From contig NZ_JASERU010000011.1 in the NCBI RefSeq assembly GCF_030504985.1, positions 1 to 64,000 of the forward strand: a stretch of DNA of 64,000 nt, in the 5' to 3' direction. Of this stretch, positions 26,805 to 35,880 are shown one piece after another. The notes beneath the pieces are model-generated. The model was not told the DNA's origin, made no database searches, and saw only the letters and a list, made by a program, of their open reading frames with translations. Position numbers and translations under genes: made by a program. Source of the DNA: Fulvimonas sp. R45 (GTDB taxonomy: Bacteria > Pseudomonadota > Gammaproteobacteria > Xanthomonadales > Rhodanobacteraceae). The first letter of the stretch is position 1. Each line of letters begins with the position of its first letter.

Positions 26805-27419
26805 ATGGGCACTGTTATCGAACTGAAGACCACCGGCCCGCGGGCGCAGCTGCGCGAGGCGCAGCAGCACCGGCAGCTGGTGCGGTTGTGGCGCGAGGAC
26901 CTGGAACACGGCAGCTTCTACGGCTACGTCGGCGGCGTGGGCCGCGAGTTCCTGTTGTTGTGGGTGGTGGGTGACACGATCACCTACGACGGCATGTACG
27001 TGATGCGGCACCGCGACATCACCGAGCTGGAGGCGCCGGACAAGCACCACGTCTTCATGGAGAAGGCGCTGGCGCTGAAGCAGCTGGCGCCGCGGGTGCC
27101 GCAGGGCTTTCCGCTGGACTCGATCCGCGAGGTGGTGCAGGCCGCCGGCCGCATCGCGCCGGTGATCGGCGTGCACGTGGACAGCGAGGAGGAAGCCGAG
27201 GTCTGCTACATCGGCCGGCTGATCGACGTGGAAGAGGACGGCTTCACCCTGCAGGAGATCAGCCCCGACGCCGAATGGCTGCGCGAAGCCTCGTTCTTCG
27301 CCTGGGACGAGGTCTCCACCATCAGCATCGAGGACGGCTACGCCCAGTCCCTGCTCGCCGTGGCCGGCACGCCGCCGCCGCTGACCCAGGGCGACTCCGG
27401 CGTGGGCCACGCGCACTGA
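26805..27419 (+). CDS. Conserved protein of unknown function
   Basis: 204-aa soluble protein with no family I recognise. It is acidic, beta-rich in the first half (YGYVGGVGREFLLLWVVGDTITYDGMYVMRHRDITELEAPD) and repeats a similar two-strand pattern in the second half (VCYIGRLIDVEEDGFTLQEISPDAEW, FFAWDEVSTISIEDGYAQSLL), suggesting a duplicated small beta-barrel such as an Sm-like fold (inference). No signal peptide. It is followed by a clear intrinsic terminator and has a -10-like hexamer close upstream, so it is its own transcription unit. Confidence 0.82.
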   Translation: MGTVIELKTTGPRAQLREAQQHRQLVRLWREDLEHGSFYGYVGGVGREFLLLWVVGDTITYDGMYVMRHRDITELEAPDKHHVFMEKALALKQLAPRVPQGFPLDSIREVVQAAGRIAPVIGVHVDSEEEAEVCYIGRLIDVEEDGFTLQEISPDAEWLREASFFAWDEVSTISIEDGYAQSLLAVAGTPPPLTQGDSGVGHAH

Positions 27420-27425
27420 AACCCC

Positions 27426-27452
27426 ATCGCCCGCCTCGTGCGGGCGATTTTC
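27426..27452 (+). terminator. Intrinsic terminator
   Basis: ATCGCCCGC and GCGGGCGAT form a 9-bp perfect stem around the loop CTCGT, followed by TTTTCT. It ends the 26805-27419 transcript. Confidence 0.85.
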
Positions 27453-27483
27453 TCCGGGCCGGTACCCGCCCCTCACCGGCACC

Positions 27484-27720
27484 GTCATCCCGGCCTGCGC
27501 CACGGCTGTCCGGAATATTTCCTGTCGCTGGATGAGCTCCTCCCCCTGCGTGCAGGGGGAGGTCGGAGGGGGTCACGCTCTTGCTTTCAAGCCAGAAGCC
27601 CCCCTCCCCAACCCTCCCATGCACGCAGGGGAGGGGCTGCCCCGCCTCGCAGGCGGCAGTCTTGTCCACACCGCATCAACACCTATTTCGGACAACCGTG
27701 GGCCTGCGCCGGGATGACGG
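27484..27720. repeat. Composite element: GTCATCCCGG termini enclosing a family 1 repeat
   Basis: GTCATCCCGGCCTGCGCC begins at 27484 and its inverted counterpart GGCCTGCGCCGGGATGACGG ends at 27720. The family 1 repeat at 27538-27636 sits between them. The outer termini are related to those of 2695-2872, so one repeat type appears to have inserted into, or been captured by, another. No gene lies in this 393-bp gap. Confidence 0.6.
27538..27636 (+). repeat. GC-rich intergenic repeat, family 1, copy 3
   Basis: CTCCCCCTGCGTGCAGGGGG at the left and CCCATGCACGCAGGGGAGGG at the right frame a 99-bp element related to 16519-16620. The centre (CACGCTCTTGCTTTCAAGCC) is divergent. Confidence 0.7.
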
Positions 27721-27812
27721 GCATGGAGGCGCTGGCGCAACCCGGCGCGTTCACCCGGCTTTTCCGGCCCTGGCCTTCCAATGGACGCCTTGCCCGTTCA
27801 CGGAGAGGCTCC

Positions 27813-29531
27813 ATGGCCCGGAAGAAAGTCGCGGACATCATCGTCGAGACGCTGCGGGACGCCGGCGTGAAGCGTTGCTACGGCATCGCCGGCGACACCC
27901 TCAACCACATCACCGACGCCATCCGCCGCAGTTCGATCGACTGGATCCACGTGCGCCACAAGGAAGCCGGTGCGATGGCCGCGGGCGCCGACGCCCTGCT
28001 CAGCGGCGAACTGGCCGCCTGCGCCGGCGCCTGCGGGCCGGGCAGCCTGCACTTCGTCAACGGCCTGTTCGAGGCGCACCGCAACCGCGCGCCGGTGGTG
28101 CTGATCGCCACCCAGGTCGCCACCGCCGAGCTGGGCATGGACTTCCCGCAGGAGGTGGATCTGAAGGCCATCTACGCCACCTGCAGCCACTTCTGCCAGC
28201 CGGTCCATTCGCCCGCGCAGGCGCGCCGGGTGGTGGCGCTGGCCGCGCAGGCGGCGCTGAACCGGCGCGGCGCGGCGGTGGTGATCGTCCCGGGCGACGT
28301 GGCGAACATGGACGTGGACGAAGGCCTGCCGTTCCGCCCGCACCGGCCGCAGCCGGTGCTGCGCCCGTCCGACGCGGAACTGGACGCCATCGCCGCGCGC
28401 CTCAACGCCGGCAAGCGCGTGGTGCTGTACGGCGGCTCCGGCTGCGAAGGCGCGGGGCGCGAGGTGGTCGCGCTGGCCGACCGGCTGAAGGCGCCGGTGG
28501 CGCACACCTCGCGCGCCAAGGACTTCCTCGAACCGGACAACCCGTACGACATGGGCATGACCGGCATCATCGGCGTGGAATCCGGCTTCCGTGCCATCGA
28601 CGCCTGCGACACCCTGCTGCTGCTCGGCGCGGACTTCGCCTGGAGCCAGTTCTACCCGAACGAGGCCGAGCTGATCCAGGTGGACAGCGACGCCACGCAC
28701 CTGGGCCGGCGCCATCCGGTCGACCTCGGCGTGGTGGGCGACGTCAGGGCCACCCTCGCGGCGCTGCTACCGCGGATCGAACCGCGCGAGGAGGGCGCCT
28801 TCCTGCGCAACTGCCTCAAGCACCGCGAGAAGACCCTGCAGCAACTCGCCGCGCAGGAGCGTCCCGGCAAGGACGGCCTGGTCCACCCGCAATACCTCAC
28901 CCACCTGATCGACGTGCACGCGGCCGACGACGCCGCTTTCACCGCCGACGGCGGCAGTCCGATGGTGTGGCTGCTGCGCCACGTCCGCAGCAACGGCAAG
29001 CGGCGCACGCTGACCAGCCTGGTGCACGGCACGATGGCCAACGCGATGCCTTCGGCGCTGGGCATCCAGAAGGCGTTCCCGCAGCGACAGGTGATCGCGC
29101 TGTGCGGCGACGGCGGCCTGGCCATGCTGCTCGGCGATCTGCTCACCGCGATCCAGGAAAAGCTGCCGATCAAGGTGGTGGTGTACGACAACGGCTCGCT
29201 GGGCTTCGTGGAAATGGAGCAGAAGGTGGAAGGCCTGCTCGACAGCTACACCGACCTGCAGAACCCCGATTTCGCGAGAGTGGCCGAGGCGATCGGCTTC
29301 CACGCCCGCCGCGTGGAGCAGGCCGGCGAACTGGAGGACGCCGTGCGCGAGCTGCTGGCCCAGCCCGGCCCCGCGCTGCTCGACGTCAAGGTCAACCGCT
29401 ACGAGCTGGTGATGCCGCCGCAGGTGGAACCCGGCCAGGTGCTGCACACCGCGCTGTACTCGGCCAAGGCGGTATTGGCCGGCCGCGGCGCCGACGTCGA
29501 GAAGCTGCTGCGCAGCAACTTCGACGACTGA
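27813..29531 (+). CDS. poxB: Pyruvate oxidase (ubiquinone-dependent pyruvate dehydrogenase)
   Basis: 572-aa thiamin diphosphate/FAD enzyme, the same length as Escherichia coli PoxB, which oxidises pyruvate to acetate and CO2 and passes electrons to ubiquinone at the membrane. The catalytic Glu is in VRHKEAGAMAAGADALLSGELAACAGACGPGSLH. The ThDP/Mg motif GDGGLAMLLGDLLTAIQEKLPIKVVVYDNGS is complete. The C-terminal tail AKAVLAGRGADVEKLLRSNF matches the amphipathic membrane-binding end of PoxB. The ATG has GGAGAG about 6 nt upstream. An acetolactate synthase-like paralogue is the alternative, but the tail favours PoxB. Confidence 0.9.
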   Translation: MARKKVADIIVETLRDAGVKRCYGIAGDTLNHITDAIRRSSIDWIHVRHKEAGAMAAGADALLSGELAACAGACGPGSLHFVNGLFEAHRNRAPVVLIATQVATAELGMDFPQEVDLKAIYATCSHFCQPVHSPAQARRVVALAAQAALNRRGAAVVIVPGDVANMDVDEGLPFRPHRPQPVLRPSDAELDAIAARLNAGKRVVLYGGSGCEGAGREVVALADRLKAPVAHTSRAKDFLEPDNPYDMGMTGIIGVESGFRAIDACDTLLLLGADFAWSQFYPNEAELIQVDSDATHLGRRHPVDLGVVGDVRATLAALLPRIEPREEGAFLRNCLKHREKTLQQLAAQERPGKDGLVHPQYLTHLIDVHAADDAAFTADGGSPMVWLLRHVRSNGKRRTLTSLVHGTMANAMPSALGIQKAFPQRQVIALCGDGGLAMLLGDLLTAIQEKLPIKVVVYDNGSLGFVEMEQKVEGLLDSYTDLQNPDFARVAEAIGFHARRVEQAGELEDAVRELLAQPGPALLDVKVNRYELVMPPQVEPGQVLHTALYSAKAVLAGRGADVEKLLRSNFDD

Positions 29532-29544
29532 TGCCTGTGTTCTT

Positions 29545-29584
29545 CTTCCTCTCCCCTCCGGGGAGAGGACCGAGGTGAGGGGCC
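29545..29584 (+). repeat. Intergenic repeat family 2, half copy
   Basis: CTCTCCCCTCCGGGGAGAGG followed by ACCGAGGTGAGGGGC equals the left half of the element at 6817-6936. The right half is absent. It lies between poxB and the ribokinase gene. Confidence 0.6.
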
Positions 29585-29645
29585 AATCTCGCGAAAGCAT
29601 TCGGCGGCGTTTACTCTTGCCTCTTTGGACACCGGCAAGAAACCC

Positions 29646-30557
29646 ATGGCCCGCATCGTCGTCGTCGGCAGCATCAACATGGACCTGGTCACCGTGGCGC
29701 CGCGCTTCCCCGCGCCCGGCGAGACCCTGCTCGGCGAACGCTTCCTCACCGTGCCCGGCGGCAAGGGCGCCAACCAGGCGGTGGCCGCGGCGCGACTCGG
29801 CGCCGAGGTGGCGCTGGTCGGCGCGCTGGGCGACGACGCCTTCGGCATCCAGCTGCACGACGGCCTGCGCGCCGAGGGCGTGGACACCACCCACGTGGCG
29901 CGGCTCGACGGCTGCGCCAGCGGTACCGCCTCGATCGCCGTGGCGGAAGGCGAGAACCAGATCGTGGTCGTCCCCGCCGCCAACGCCCGCGTCACGCCCG
30001 CCCAGGTGGAAGCGGCCCGCGCCGTCATCGGCCGCGCGGATGCGGTGCTGGTGCAGATGGAAATCTCGCTGGAGACCGTGGAAGCCACCCTGCGCCTGGG
30101 CCATCGCCTCGGCGTGCCGGTGATCCTCAACCCGGCCCCCGCGCAAAAGCTGCCCGCCGAATGGCTGCAGCTGGCCCGCTACGCCACCCCCAACCAGCTC
30201 GAACTGGCCACCCTGCTCGGCGCCGACCCCGCCGAGGATTTCCGCGCGCTGATGAAGCGCGCGCCCTGCCCGGTGGTGCTCACCCGCGGCGCCGAAGGCG
30301 CGTGGTACGCCGAGGCCGGCGCCGGACCCGCGCACCAGGAAGCCTTCCCCGTGGACGTGGTGGACAGCACCGGCGCCGGCGATACCTTCAATGCCGCACT
30401 GGCGGTGTTCCTGCACGAAGGCCTACCGCAGGCGGTACGCAAGGCCTGCGCCGCCGCCGCGCTGTCGGTGACGAAGCTGGGCGCCCGCGGCGGCATGCCG
30501 CGCACGGCGGAACTGGACGCGCTGCTGGCCCGCCGCGCTCCACTGCCGGCCGCCTAG
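29646..30557 (+). CDS. rbsK: Ribokinase
   Basis: 303-aa PfkB-family sugar kinase phosphorylating ribose to ribose 5-phosphate. Family signatures: VVGSINMDLVTVAPRFPAPGET at the N-terminus, VPGGKGANQAVAAARLGA, and the C-terminal catalytic motif VDSTGAGDTFNAALAVFL with the base Asp. NPAPAQKLPAEW and PNQLELATLLG are typical of ribokinase rather than other PfkB kinases. The ATG at 29646 starts the conserved sequence directly; its ribosome binding site is weak. No rbs transport genes are nearby. Confidence 0.88.
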   Translation: MARIVVVGSINMDLVTVAPRFPAPGETLLGERFLTVPGGKGANQAVAAARLGAEVALVGALGDDAFGIQLHDGLRAEGVDTTHVARLDGCASGTASIAVAEGENQIVVVPAANARVTPAQVEAARAVIGRADAVLVQMEISLETVEATLRLGHRLGVPVILNPAPAQKLPAEWLQLARYATPNQLELATLLGADPAEDFRALMKRAPCPVVLTRGAEGAWYAEAGAGPAHQEAFPVDVVDSTGAGDTFNAALAVFLHEGLPQAVRKACAAAALSVTKLGARGGMPRTAELDALLARRAPLPAA

Positions 30558-30577
30558 GAAACGGCAGCAGACGACCC

Positions 30578-30599
30578 ACGGTCGTGCTCCCACGACCGT
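30578..30599. terminator. Hairpin between convergent rbsK and mnmE
   Basis: ACGGTCGTG and CACGACCGT form a 9-bp perfect stem with the loop CTCC. It sits midway between the ends of two convergent genes and can act in both directions. No T-run follows. Confidence 0.55.
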
Positions 30600-30626
30600 C
30601 GCGTTGCCCCGGTTGCATAATCGTGG

Positions 30627-31967
30627 CTACTTGCCGATGCAGAAACTGGAAAAGATCGCCCCGAGCAGGTCGTCGCTGGTATAGGCGCCGGTGACCTCGC
30701 CCAGCGCGTGCTGGGCGTGGCGCAGTTCCTCGGCGGCGAGCTCGCCGGCGCGGGTGGTGGCGAGGGCCTGGGCGGCGGCGTCGAGATGCCCGCGCACCGC
30801 TTCCAGCGCCAGCACGTGGCGGCGGCGGGCGCTGAAGGCACCTTCGCCGCTGCCGGCACCGGCCAGTTGCTTGAGATGGTCGCGCAGGGCGTCGAGCCCT
30901 TGGCCGGTCTTCGCCGAGGCCCACAGCCAGCGGACGTCGGCGCGGGTTTCCGCATGCGGCGCGGCGTGGGCGAGGTCGATCTTGTTGACCAGCACCACGC
31001 GGCCGGTGCCGGCGGGCAGGGCGCCGAAAAAGGCGACGTCGGCGCTGGCATGCTCCGCGTCGGTGACCAGCAGGGCGACGTCGGCGCGTCGCAGTTCGCC
31101 ATGGGCGCGGCGCACGCCCTCGCGTTCGACTTCGTCTTCCGTGTCGCGCAGGCCGGCGGTGTCGGCCAGTTCCAAGCCGATGCCGTCCAGATTCAGGGAT
31201 TCGCGCAGCACGTCGCGGGTGGTGCCGGCGATGGGGGTGACGATGGCGCGGTCGCTGCCGGCCAGGGCGTTGAGCAGGCTGGACTTGCCGGCGTTGGGGC
31301 GACCGATGATGGCCACCTTGAGGCCGTCGTTCAGGCGCATGCCGCGTTGCGCTTCGCGCAGCAGTTCGGCGTGTTCGCTGCGCAGGCTTTCGAGTCGTGC
31401 CGTGACCGCCGGATCGGCGAGGAAGTCGATTTCCTCTTCCGGAAAGTCGATCGCCGCCTCGATGTGCACGCGCAACGCGATCAGCGATTGCAGCAGCGCA
31501 TCGACCCGCCGCGAGAACACGCCTTCCATCGACTGCAGCGCGGCGCGCGCACCGGCCTGCGAGCGGGCGGCGATCAGGTCGGCCACGGCCTCGGCCTGGG
31601 CCAGGTCGAGCTTGCCGTTGAGGAAGGCACGCTCGGTGAATTCGCCCGGCCGCGCCAGCCGCGCGCCGAGTTCGCACACGCGGCGCAGCAGGGCGTCGAG
31701 CAGCACCGGGCTGCCGTGGCCCTGCAGTTCCAGCACGTGCTCGCCGGTGTACGAGGCGGGCGCGGGGAAGTGCAGCAGCAGGCCGTGGTCGAGGGTGTCG
31801 CCGTGCGCGTCGCGGAAGGCCGCGAAGTGCGCGTGGCGCGGCACCGGTGCGCGGCCGAGCAGGGCGGCGGCGATCGCCGGCACGGCCGGTCCGGACACGC
31901 GCACTATGCCCACCCCGGCGGCGCCGGGGGCGCTGGCGATGGCGGCGATGGTGTCGGCGGAATGCAT
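30627..31967 (-). CDS. mnmE: tRNA modification GTPase MnmE
   Basis: 446-aa GTPase that, with MnmG, installs the 5-carboxymethylaminomethyl group on the wobble uridine of several tRNAs. N-terminal folate-binding domain (TIAAIASAPGAAGVGIVRVSG), helical domain, inserted G domain with Walker A GRPNAGKSS near residue 222, GTTRDVL and DTAGLRDTEDEVE switches and NKIDL. The C-terminal FCIGK carries the essential Cys443. Last gene of the minus-strand rpmH-rnpA-yidC-mnmE series leaving the origin. Confidence 0.96.
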   Translation of the reverse strand: MHSADTIAAIASAPGAAGVGIVRVSGPAVPAIAAALLGRAPVPRHAHFAAFRDAHGDTLDHGLLLHFPAPASYTGEHVLELQGHGSPVLLDALLRRVCELGARLARPGEFTERAFLNGKLDLAQAEAVADLIAARSQAGARAALQSMEGVFSRRVDALLQSLIALRVHIEAAIDFPEEEIDFLADPAVTARLESLRSEHAELLREAQRGMRLNDGLKVAIIGRPNAGKSSLLNALAGSDRAIVTPIAGTTRDVLRESLNLDGIGLELADTAGLRDTEDEVEREGVRRAHGELRRADVALLVTDAEHASADVAFFGALPAGTGRVVLVNKIDLAHAAPHAETRADVRWLWASAKTGQGLDALRDHLKQLAGAGSGEGAFSARRRHVLALEAVRGHLDAAAQALATTRAGELAAEELRHAQHALGEVTGAYTSDDLLGAIFSSFCIGK

Positions 31968-32038
31968 GCGCGGACTCTAGACGATGCGGCCGCACCGGAG
32001 GACCGGCGCGGCCGCGGGTACGGGCGTGGCGGGAGCGC

Positions 32039-33754
32039 TCAGGCCTTGGCCTTCGCCTCCAGCGCGTCGTAGCGGCGCATCACCAGCCACTGCTGGCCCA
32101 GCTTGCACAGGCCGTTGACCACGTAGTACAGGCACAGGCCGGCGGGGAAGAACAGGAAGATCAGCGCGAAGATCAGCGGCATGAACTTCATCATCTTCGC
32201 CTGGGTGGGGTCCATGCCCGCAGCGGTGGGCATCAGCCACTGCTGCGCCAGCATCACCACGGTGTAGAGGATCGGCAGCACGAAGTACGGGTCGGCCGCG
32301 GACAGGTCGTGGATCCAGCCGAAGAACGGCGCCTGACGCAGCTCCACGCTGTCGCGCAGCACGTAGTACAGGCCGTAGAAGATCGGGATGGTGATCAGCA
32401 CCGGGAAGCAGCCCGCCACCGGGTTGATCTTCTCCTTCTTGTACAGCTCCATGGTGGCCTGCTGCAGCTTCTGCTTGTCGTCGCCGTAGCGTTCCTTGAG
32501 GGCGTCCATGCGCGGCTTCAGCTTGCGCATCTTGGCGGCGGAGGCGTACTGCGCGTTGGTGAGCTTCCAGGTGGCCAGGTTGATCAGCAGCACCAGCAGG
32601 ATGATCGACACGCCCCAGTTGCCGGTGAGCTTGTCGAGCTGGGCGAGCACCCAGTGCAACGGCACGGCGAAGATCTTCAGCATGCCGTAGTCCACGGTCA
32701 GCTCGAAGCCGGGCGCGGTGGCGCCGAGCACCTCCGGCAGCTTCGGACCCACGAACAGCCGGGCGCCGGTGCTGGCCTGCTGGCCGGGCGCCACGCGGAT
32801 CTCCGGACCCACGCTGCGGATCAGGTAGCGCGAGGCGCCGCCGCCGGCGTCGACCACCGCGGTGGAGAAGGTGTCGGCCTCGCCGGCGGGCGGGATCCAC
32901 GCGCCCACGAAGTACTGCTGCATCATCGACACCCAGCCGCCGGTGGCGGTGGCGTGCAGCGGCTCCTTGGCGAACTTGTCGAAGGCCAGCTTGTTGAACT
33001 TCTGTTCCGGGCTGTACCAAGCGGCACCGAAGAAGCCGTAGCGCGACTGGTCGGAGATCCGCGCCAGGAAGTTGCTGTAGTGCGGCGCCGGCGGCTCCAC
33101 GCGCTGCAGCTGGCGGTAGGCGTTGCCGGACCACGGCTTGCCGCTGCCGTTGTCGATCTGCTGGTCCAGGCCGACCACGTAGCTGCCGCGGTGCAGGGTG
33201 TAGCGCTTCACCACCTTCAGGCCCGACGGGTCGGTCCAGGTGAGGTCGACCACCAGCGTGTCCTGGCCCGGCGCCAGCGCGTAGCGGGTCTGCGCGGCCT
33301 GGAACAGCGCGCGGTGGTCGGGCGCGGGGCCGCTGGCGCTGACCAGGCCGTCCTGCGCCGCGAAGTAGTGGCTGGGCGTATCGTCGAGCAAGCGGATCGG
33401 CGCCGGGTCCGGGTTCTTCTTCGTACGCGGCGTCACCGGATAGTCCAGCAGCTCCGAGCGCACGATGCTGCCGCCGCGGGTATCCACGGTGAGGCGCAGC
33501 ACGTCGGTGGTGATGGTGACCTGCTGCGCCGGCTGGCCCGCGACGGCGTTCGCGATGGCCGGAGCCTGGCCCGCGGCCGACGGGGTGGCGGTTCCGGGCA
33601 CGCTGCCGTCGCCGTTCGACGCGGCGCTGGACGCGCTGGCGGTCGTCGCCGCCGCAGGTGGCGGTTGCGGGCCGTAGTCCTTCTCCCAGGCCATGAACAG
33701 CAGGTAGGCCACGGCCAGCAGGGCGAACAGGAGGAAGGTGCGCGTCTGGTTCAT
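32039..33754 (-). CDS. yidC: Membrane protein insertase YidC
   Basis: 571-aa inner membrane insertase working with or without SecYEG. One N-terminal transmembrane helix (LLFALLAVAYLLFMAW), a Ala/Ser-rich linker, the large periplasmic beta domain (residues ~80-340), then five C-terminal helices with the conserved Arg in the groove region (NWGVSIILLVLLINLATWKL, AGCFPVLITIPIFYGLYYVLRDS, YFVLPILYTVVMLAQQWLMP, FMPLIFALIFLFFPAGLCLYYVVNG). Length is normal for gammaproteobacteria. mnmE follows after 71 nt; rnpA precedes by 61 nt. Confidence 0.96.
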   Translation of the reverse strand: MNQTRTFLLFALLAVAYLLFMAWEKDYGPQPPPAAATTASASSAASNGDGSVPGTATPSAAGQAPAIANAVAGQPAQQVTITTDVLRLTVDTRGGSIVRSELLDYPVTPRTKKNPDPAPIRLLDDTPSHYFAAQDGLVSASGPAPDHRALFQAAQTRYALAPGQDTLVVDLTWTDPSGLKVVKRYTLHRGSYVVGLDQQIDNGSGKPWSGNAYRQLQRVEPPAPHYSNFLARISDQSRYGFFGAAWYSPEQKFNKLAFDKFAKEPLHATATGGWVSMMQQYFVGAWIPPAGEADTFSTAVVDAGGGASRYLIRSVGPEIRVAPGQQASTGARLFVGPKLPEVLGATAPGFELTVDYGMLKIFAVPLHWVLAQLDKLTGNWGVSIILLVLLINLATWKLTNAQYASAAKMRKLKPRMDALKERYGDDKQKLQQATMELYKKEKINPVAGCFPVLITIPIFYGLYYVLRDSVELRQAPFFGWIHDLSAADPYFVLPILYTVVMLAQQWLMPTAAGMDPTQAKMMKFMPLIFALIFLFFPAGLCLYYVVNGLCKLGQQWLVMRRYDALEAKAKA

Positions 33755-33815
33755 CGCGGAACGGATCCAGTCGTGGGTGCCGCGACGACGGGCCGCGGAA
33801 GATGGAAAGGGAAGG

Positions 33816-34196
33816 TCAGCACGCCATTGTGGCGGCGCCGTTGCCGGGCTTCAACGCCGGCAGCCGGCGCCACAGCGCGTCGATCTCGGCCAGCAGCTCC
33901 GGGCCTGGCACGCCGGCGGCCTGCTCGCGAGGGACCAGCAGCAGGTCGTAGGCCGGCAGGCCGGGGCGGGCGCGGCGGAAGGACTCGCGCAGCAGGCGCT
34001 TGATCCGGTTGCGCTCGACGGCGCGCTTGGACACGCGCTTGGACACGGCCAGGCCGAGGCGCGCATGCGCCAGCCCGTTCGGACGATAGCGCACAGAAAA
34101 GCAGCGGCCGCCGAGGCGGCCGCTGCCCTGTCGCATCGCGGCGAAATCAGCGGCGCGGCGAAGCCGCGCCTCGCGCGGCAGGCCGGCGGCACGCAT
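33816..34196 (-). CDS. rnpA: Ribonuclease P protein component
   Basis: 126-aa basic protein that binds the RNase P RNA and helps 5' maturation of tRNA. The RNR motif is AVERNRIKRLLRESFR, preceded by LGLAVSKRVSKRAV, and the N-terminus is LPREARLRRAADFAAM. The start at 34196 lies 14 nt after the rpmH stop, with no strong ribosome binding site, so coupling with rpmH is likely. The usual neighbour yidD is missing between rnpA and yidC. Confidence 0.94.
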   Translation of the reverse strand: MRAAGLPREARLRRAADFAAMRQGSGRLGGRCFSVRYRPNGLAHARLGLAVSKRVSKRAVERNRIKRLLRESFRRARPGLPAYDLLLVPREQAAGVPGPELLAEIDALWRRLPALKPGNGAATMAC

Positions 34197-34210
34197 GGAC
34201 CGCGCGCCGC

Positions 34211-34345
34211 TTACGGGATCAGGCGCTTGCGGCCCTTGGCGCGGCGGGCGTTCAGCACCTTGCGGCCGTCGGCGGTGGCCATGCGGGCACGGAAGCCGTG
34301 GGTGCGCGCGCGCTTGAGCTTGCTGGGCTGGAAAGTGCGCTTCAT
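34211..34345 (-). CDS. rpmH: Ribosomal protein bL34
   Basis: 44-aa ribosomal protein of the large subunit. Translation gives [20 protein letters not shown] followed by [20 protein letters not shown] and RLIP, which is the complete and typical bL34 sequence. It stands at the head of the rpmH-rnpA-yidC-mnmE operon and is divergent from dnaA. Confidence 0.97.
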   Translation of the reverse strand: MKRTFQPSKLKRARTHGFRARMATADGRKVLNARRAKGRKRLIP

Positions 34346-34548
34346 GGCGTACTCCAATGGATCGCGTGGAAAAAGACGGGCGAGTATGCGGGGTGCGGGC
34401 CGATGCTGTCAAATGGCGCAGCCATGCGGCTGTGGAAAGCCTTGTGGACAGGCATGTGGATATCCCGCGCCGGAAGCCCGGCGGCTCCTGCTAGACTTCC
34501 CCGTCCACCCTCGCGCGCAAGCGCCCCTGCCGTGGTTGACGATTATTC
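34346..34548. promoter_or_regulatory. rpmH-dnaA divergent promoter region with degenerate DnaA boxes
   Basis: Three TGTGGA cores occur close together on the plus strand: TGTGGAAAG near 34431, TGTGGACAG near 34444 and TGTGGATAT at 34455-34463. The last differs by one base from the DnaA box TGTGGATAA. They would suit DnaA autoregulation of its promoter. The promoters of rpmH and dnaA must both lie here. Confidence 0.5.
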
Positions 34549-35880
34549 ATGAGTGATTTGTGGCGGCGCTGTCTGGAGCGTCTGGAAGGCGAATTGAGCG
34601 CCGAGGACCTGCACACCTGGCTGATGCCGCTGCAGGCGCGCGAGGACGAAGCCGGCCTGCAGCTGTTCGCGCCCAACCCCTACACCCTGGACACCGTGCG
34701 CGAGCGCTACCTGGCCGGCATCGAGGCGGTGCTGGGCCAGCTCACCGGGCAGCCGCAGACGGTCCGGCTCGATGTGGGCTCCAGCTCGGCGCGCCCCGCC
34801 CCGGCGAAGCCGGCGGCGGCGCCCCGGGCGGCCGCGCCGGCCGCCGCCGCGGCGCCGTTCGCGCACAACCTCGATCCGCACTACACCTTCGAGACCTTCG
34901 TCGAAGGCAAGTCCAACCAGCTGGGCAAGGCTGCCGCGATGCAGGTGGCGCAGAACCCCGGGCGCGCCTACAACCCGTTGCTGCTGTACGGCGGCACCGG
35001 GCTGGGCAAGACCCACCTGATGCACGCCGCCGGCAACCTGATGCGCCAGCACAAGCCCGACTGCAAGGTGCTGTACCTGCGCTCGGAGCAGTTCGTGGGC
35101 GCGATGATCGAGGCGCTGCGCACCAAGAACATGGACGAGTTCAAGCGCCGCTTCCGCTCGGTGGATGCGCTCTTGATCGACGACATCCAGTTCTTCGCCG
35201 GCAAGGACACCACGCAGGAGGAGTTCTTCCACACCTTCAACGCGCTGTTCGAGTCCAAGCAGCAGATCATCCTCACCTGCGACCGCTACCCCAAGGAAGT
35301 GGACAAGCTGGAGCCGCGGCTGAAGTCGCGCCTGGGCTGGGGCCTGTCGGTGGCGATCGAGCCGCCGGACTTCGAGACGCGCGCCGCGATCCTGCTGTCC
35401 AAGGCGCACGACAAGGGCGTGGATGTGAGTGAAGATGTGGCGATGCTGCTGGCCAAGCGCATCCGCTCCAACGTGCGCGATCTGGAAGGCGCGCTCAACA
35501 CGCTGGCCGCCCGCGCCAACTTCTACGGCAAGCCGATCACCACCGCCTTCGCCGAGGAGACCCTGCGCGACCTGCTGGCCACCCACGCGCAGGCGGTGAC
35601 GGTCCCGAACATCCAGAAGATCACCGCGGACTACTTCAACGTGCGCCTGCAGGACCTGCTGTCCAAGCGGCGCGTGCGCTCGCTGGCGCGGCCGCGGCAG
35701 ATCGCGATGGCACTGTCGAAGGAGCTGACCGACCACAGCCTGCCCGAGATCGGCGAGGCCTTCGGCGGCCGCGACCACACCACGGTGCTGCATGCCTGCC
35801 GCACGATCAGGAAGCTGTGCGAGACCGACGCCCGCATGCGCCAGGACTGGGAACAGCTGATCCGCATCCTGACCGGCTGA
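34549..35880 (+). CDS. dnaA: Chromosomal replication initiator DnaA
   Basis: 443-aa AAA+ initiator that melts oriC. Domain I ([28 protein letters not shown]), a short Ala/Pro-rich domain II around residues 80-105, domain III with Walker [15 protein letters not shown], Walker [14 protein letters not shown] and the arginine finger region, and domain IV with the DnaA-box recognition helix [15 protein letters not shown]. The ATG at 34549 has no clear ribosome binding site but matches the family N-terminus. First gene of the dnaA-dnaN-recF-gyrB series. Confidence 0.97.
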   Translation: MSDLWRRCLERLEGELSAEDLHTWLMPLQAREDEAGLQLFAPNPYTLDTVRERYLAGIEAVLGQLTGQPQTVRLDVGSSSARPAPAKPAAAPRAAAPAAAAAPFAHNLDPHYTFETFVEGKSNQLGKAAAMQVAQNPGRAYNPLLLYGGTGLGKTHLMHAAGNLMRQHKPDCKVLYLRSEQFVGAMIEALRTKNMDEFKRRFRSVDALLIDDIQFFAGKDTTQEEFFHTFNALFESKQQIILTCDRYPKEVDKLEPRLKSRLGWGLSVAIEPPDFETRAAILLSKAHDKGVDVSEDVAMLLAKRIRSNVRDLEGALNTLAARANFYGKPITTAFAEETLRDLLATHAQAVTVPNIQKITADYFNVRLQDLLSKRRVRSLARPRQIAMALSKELTDHSLPEIGEAFGGRDHTTVLHACRTIRKLCETDARMRQDWEQLIRILTG

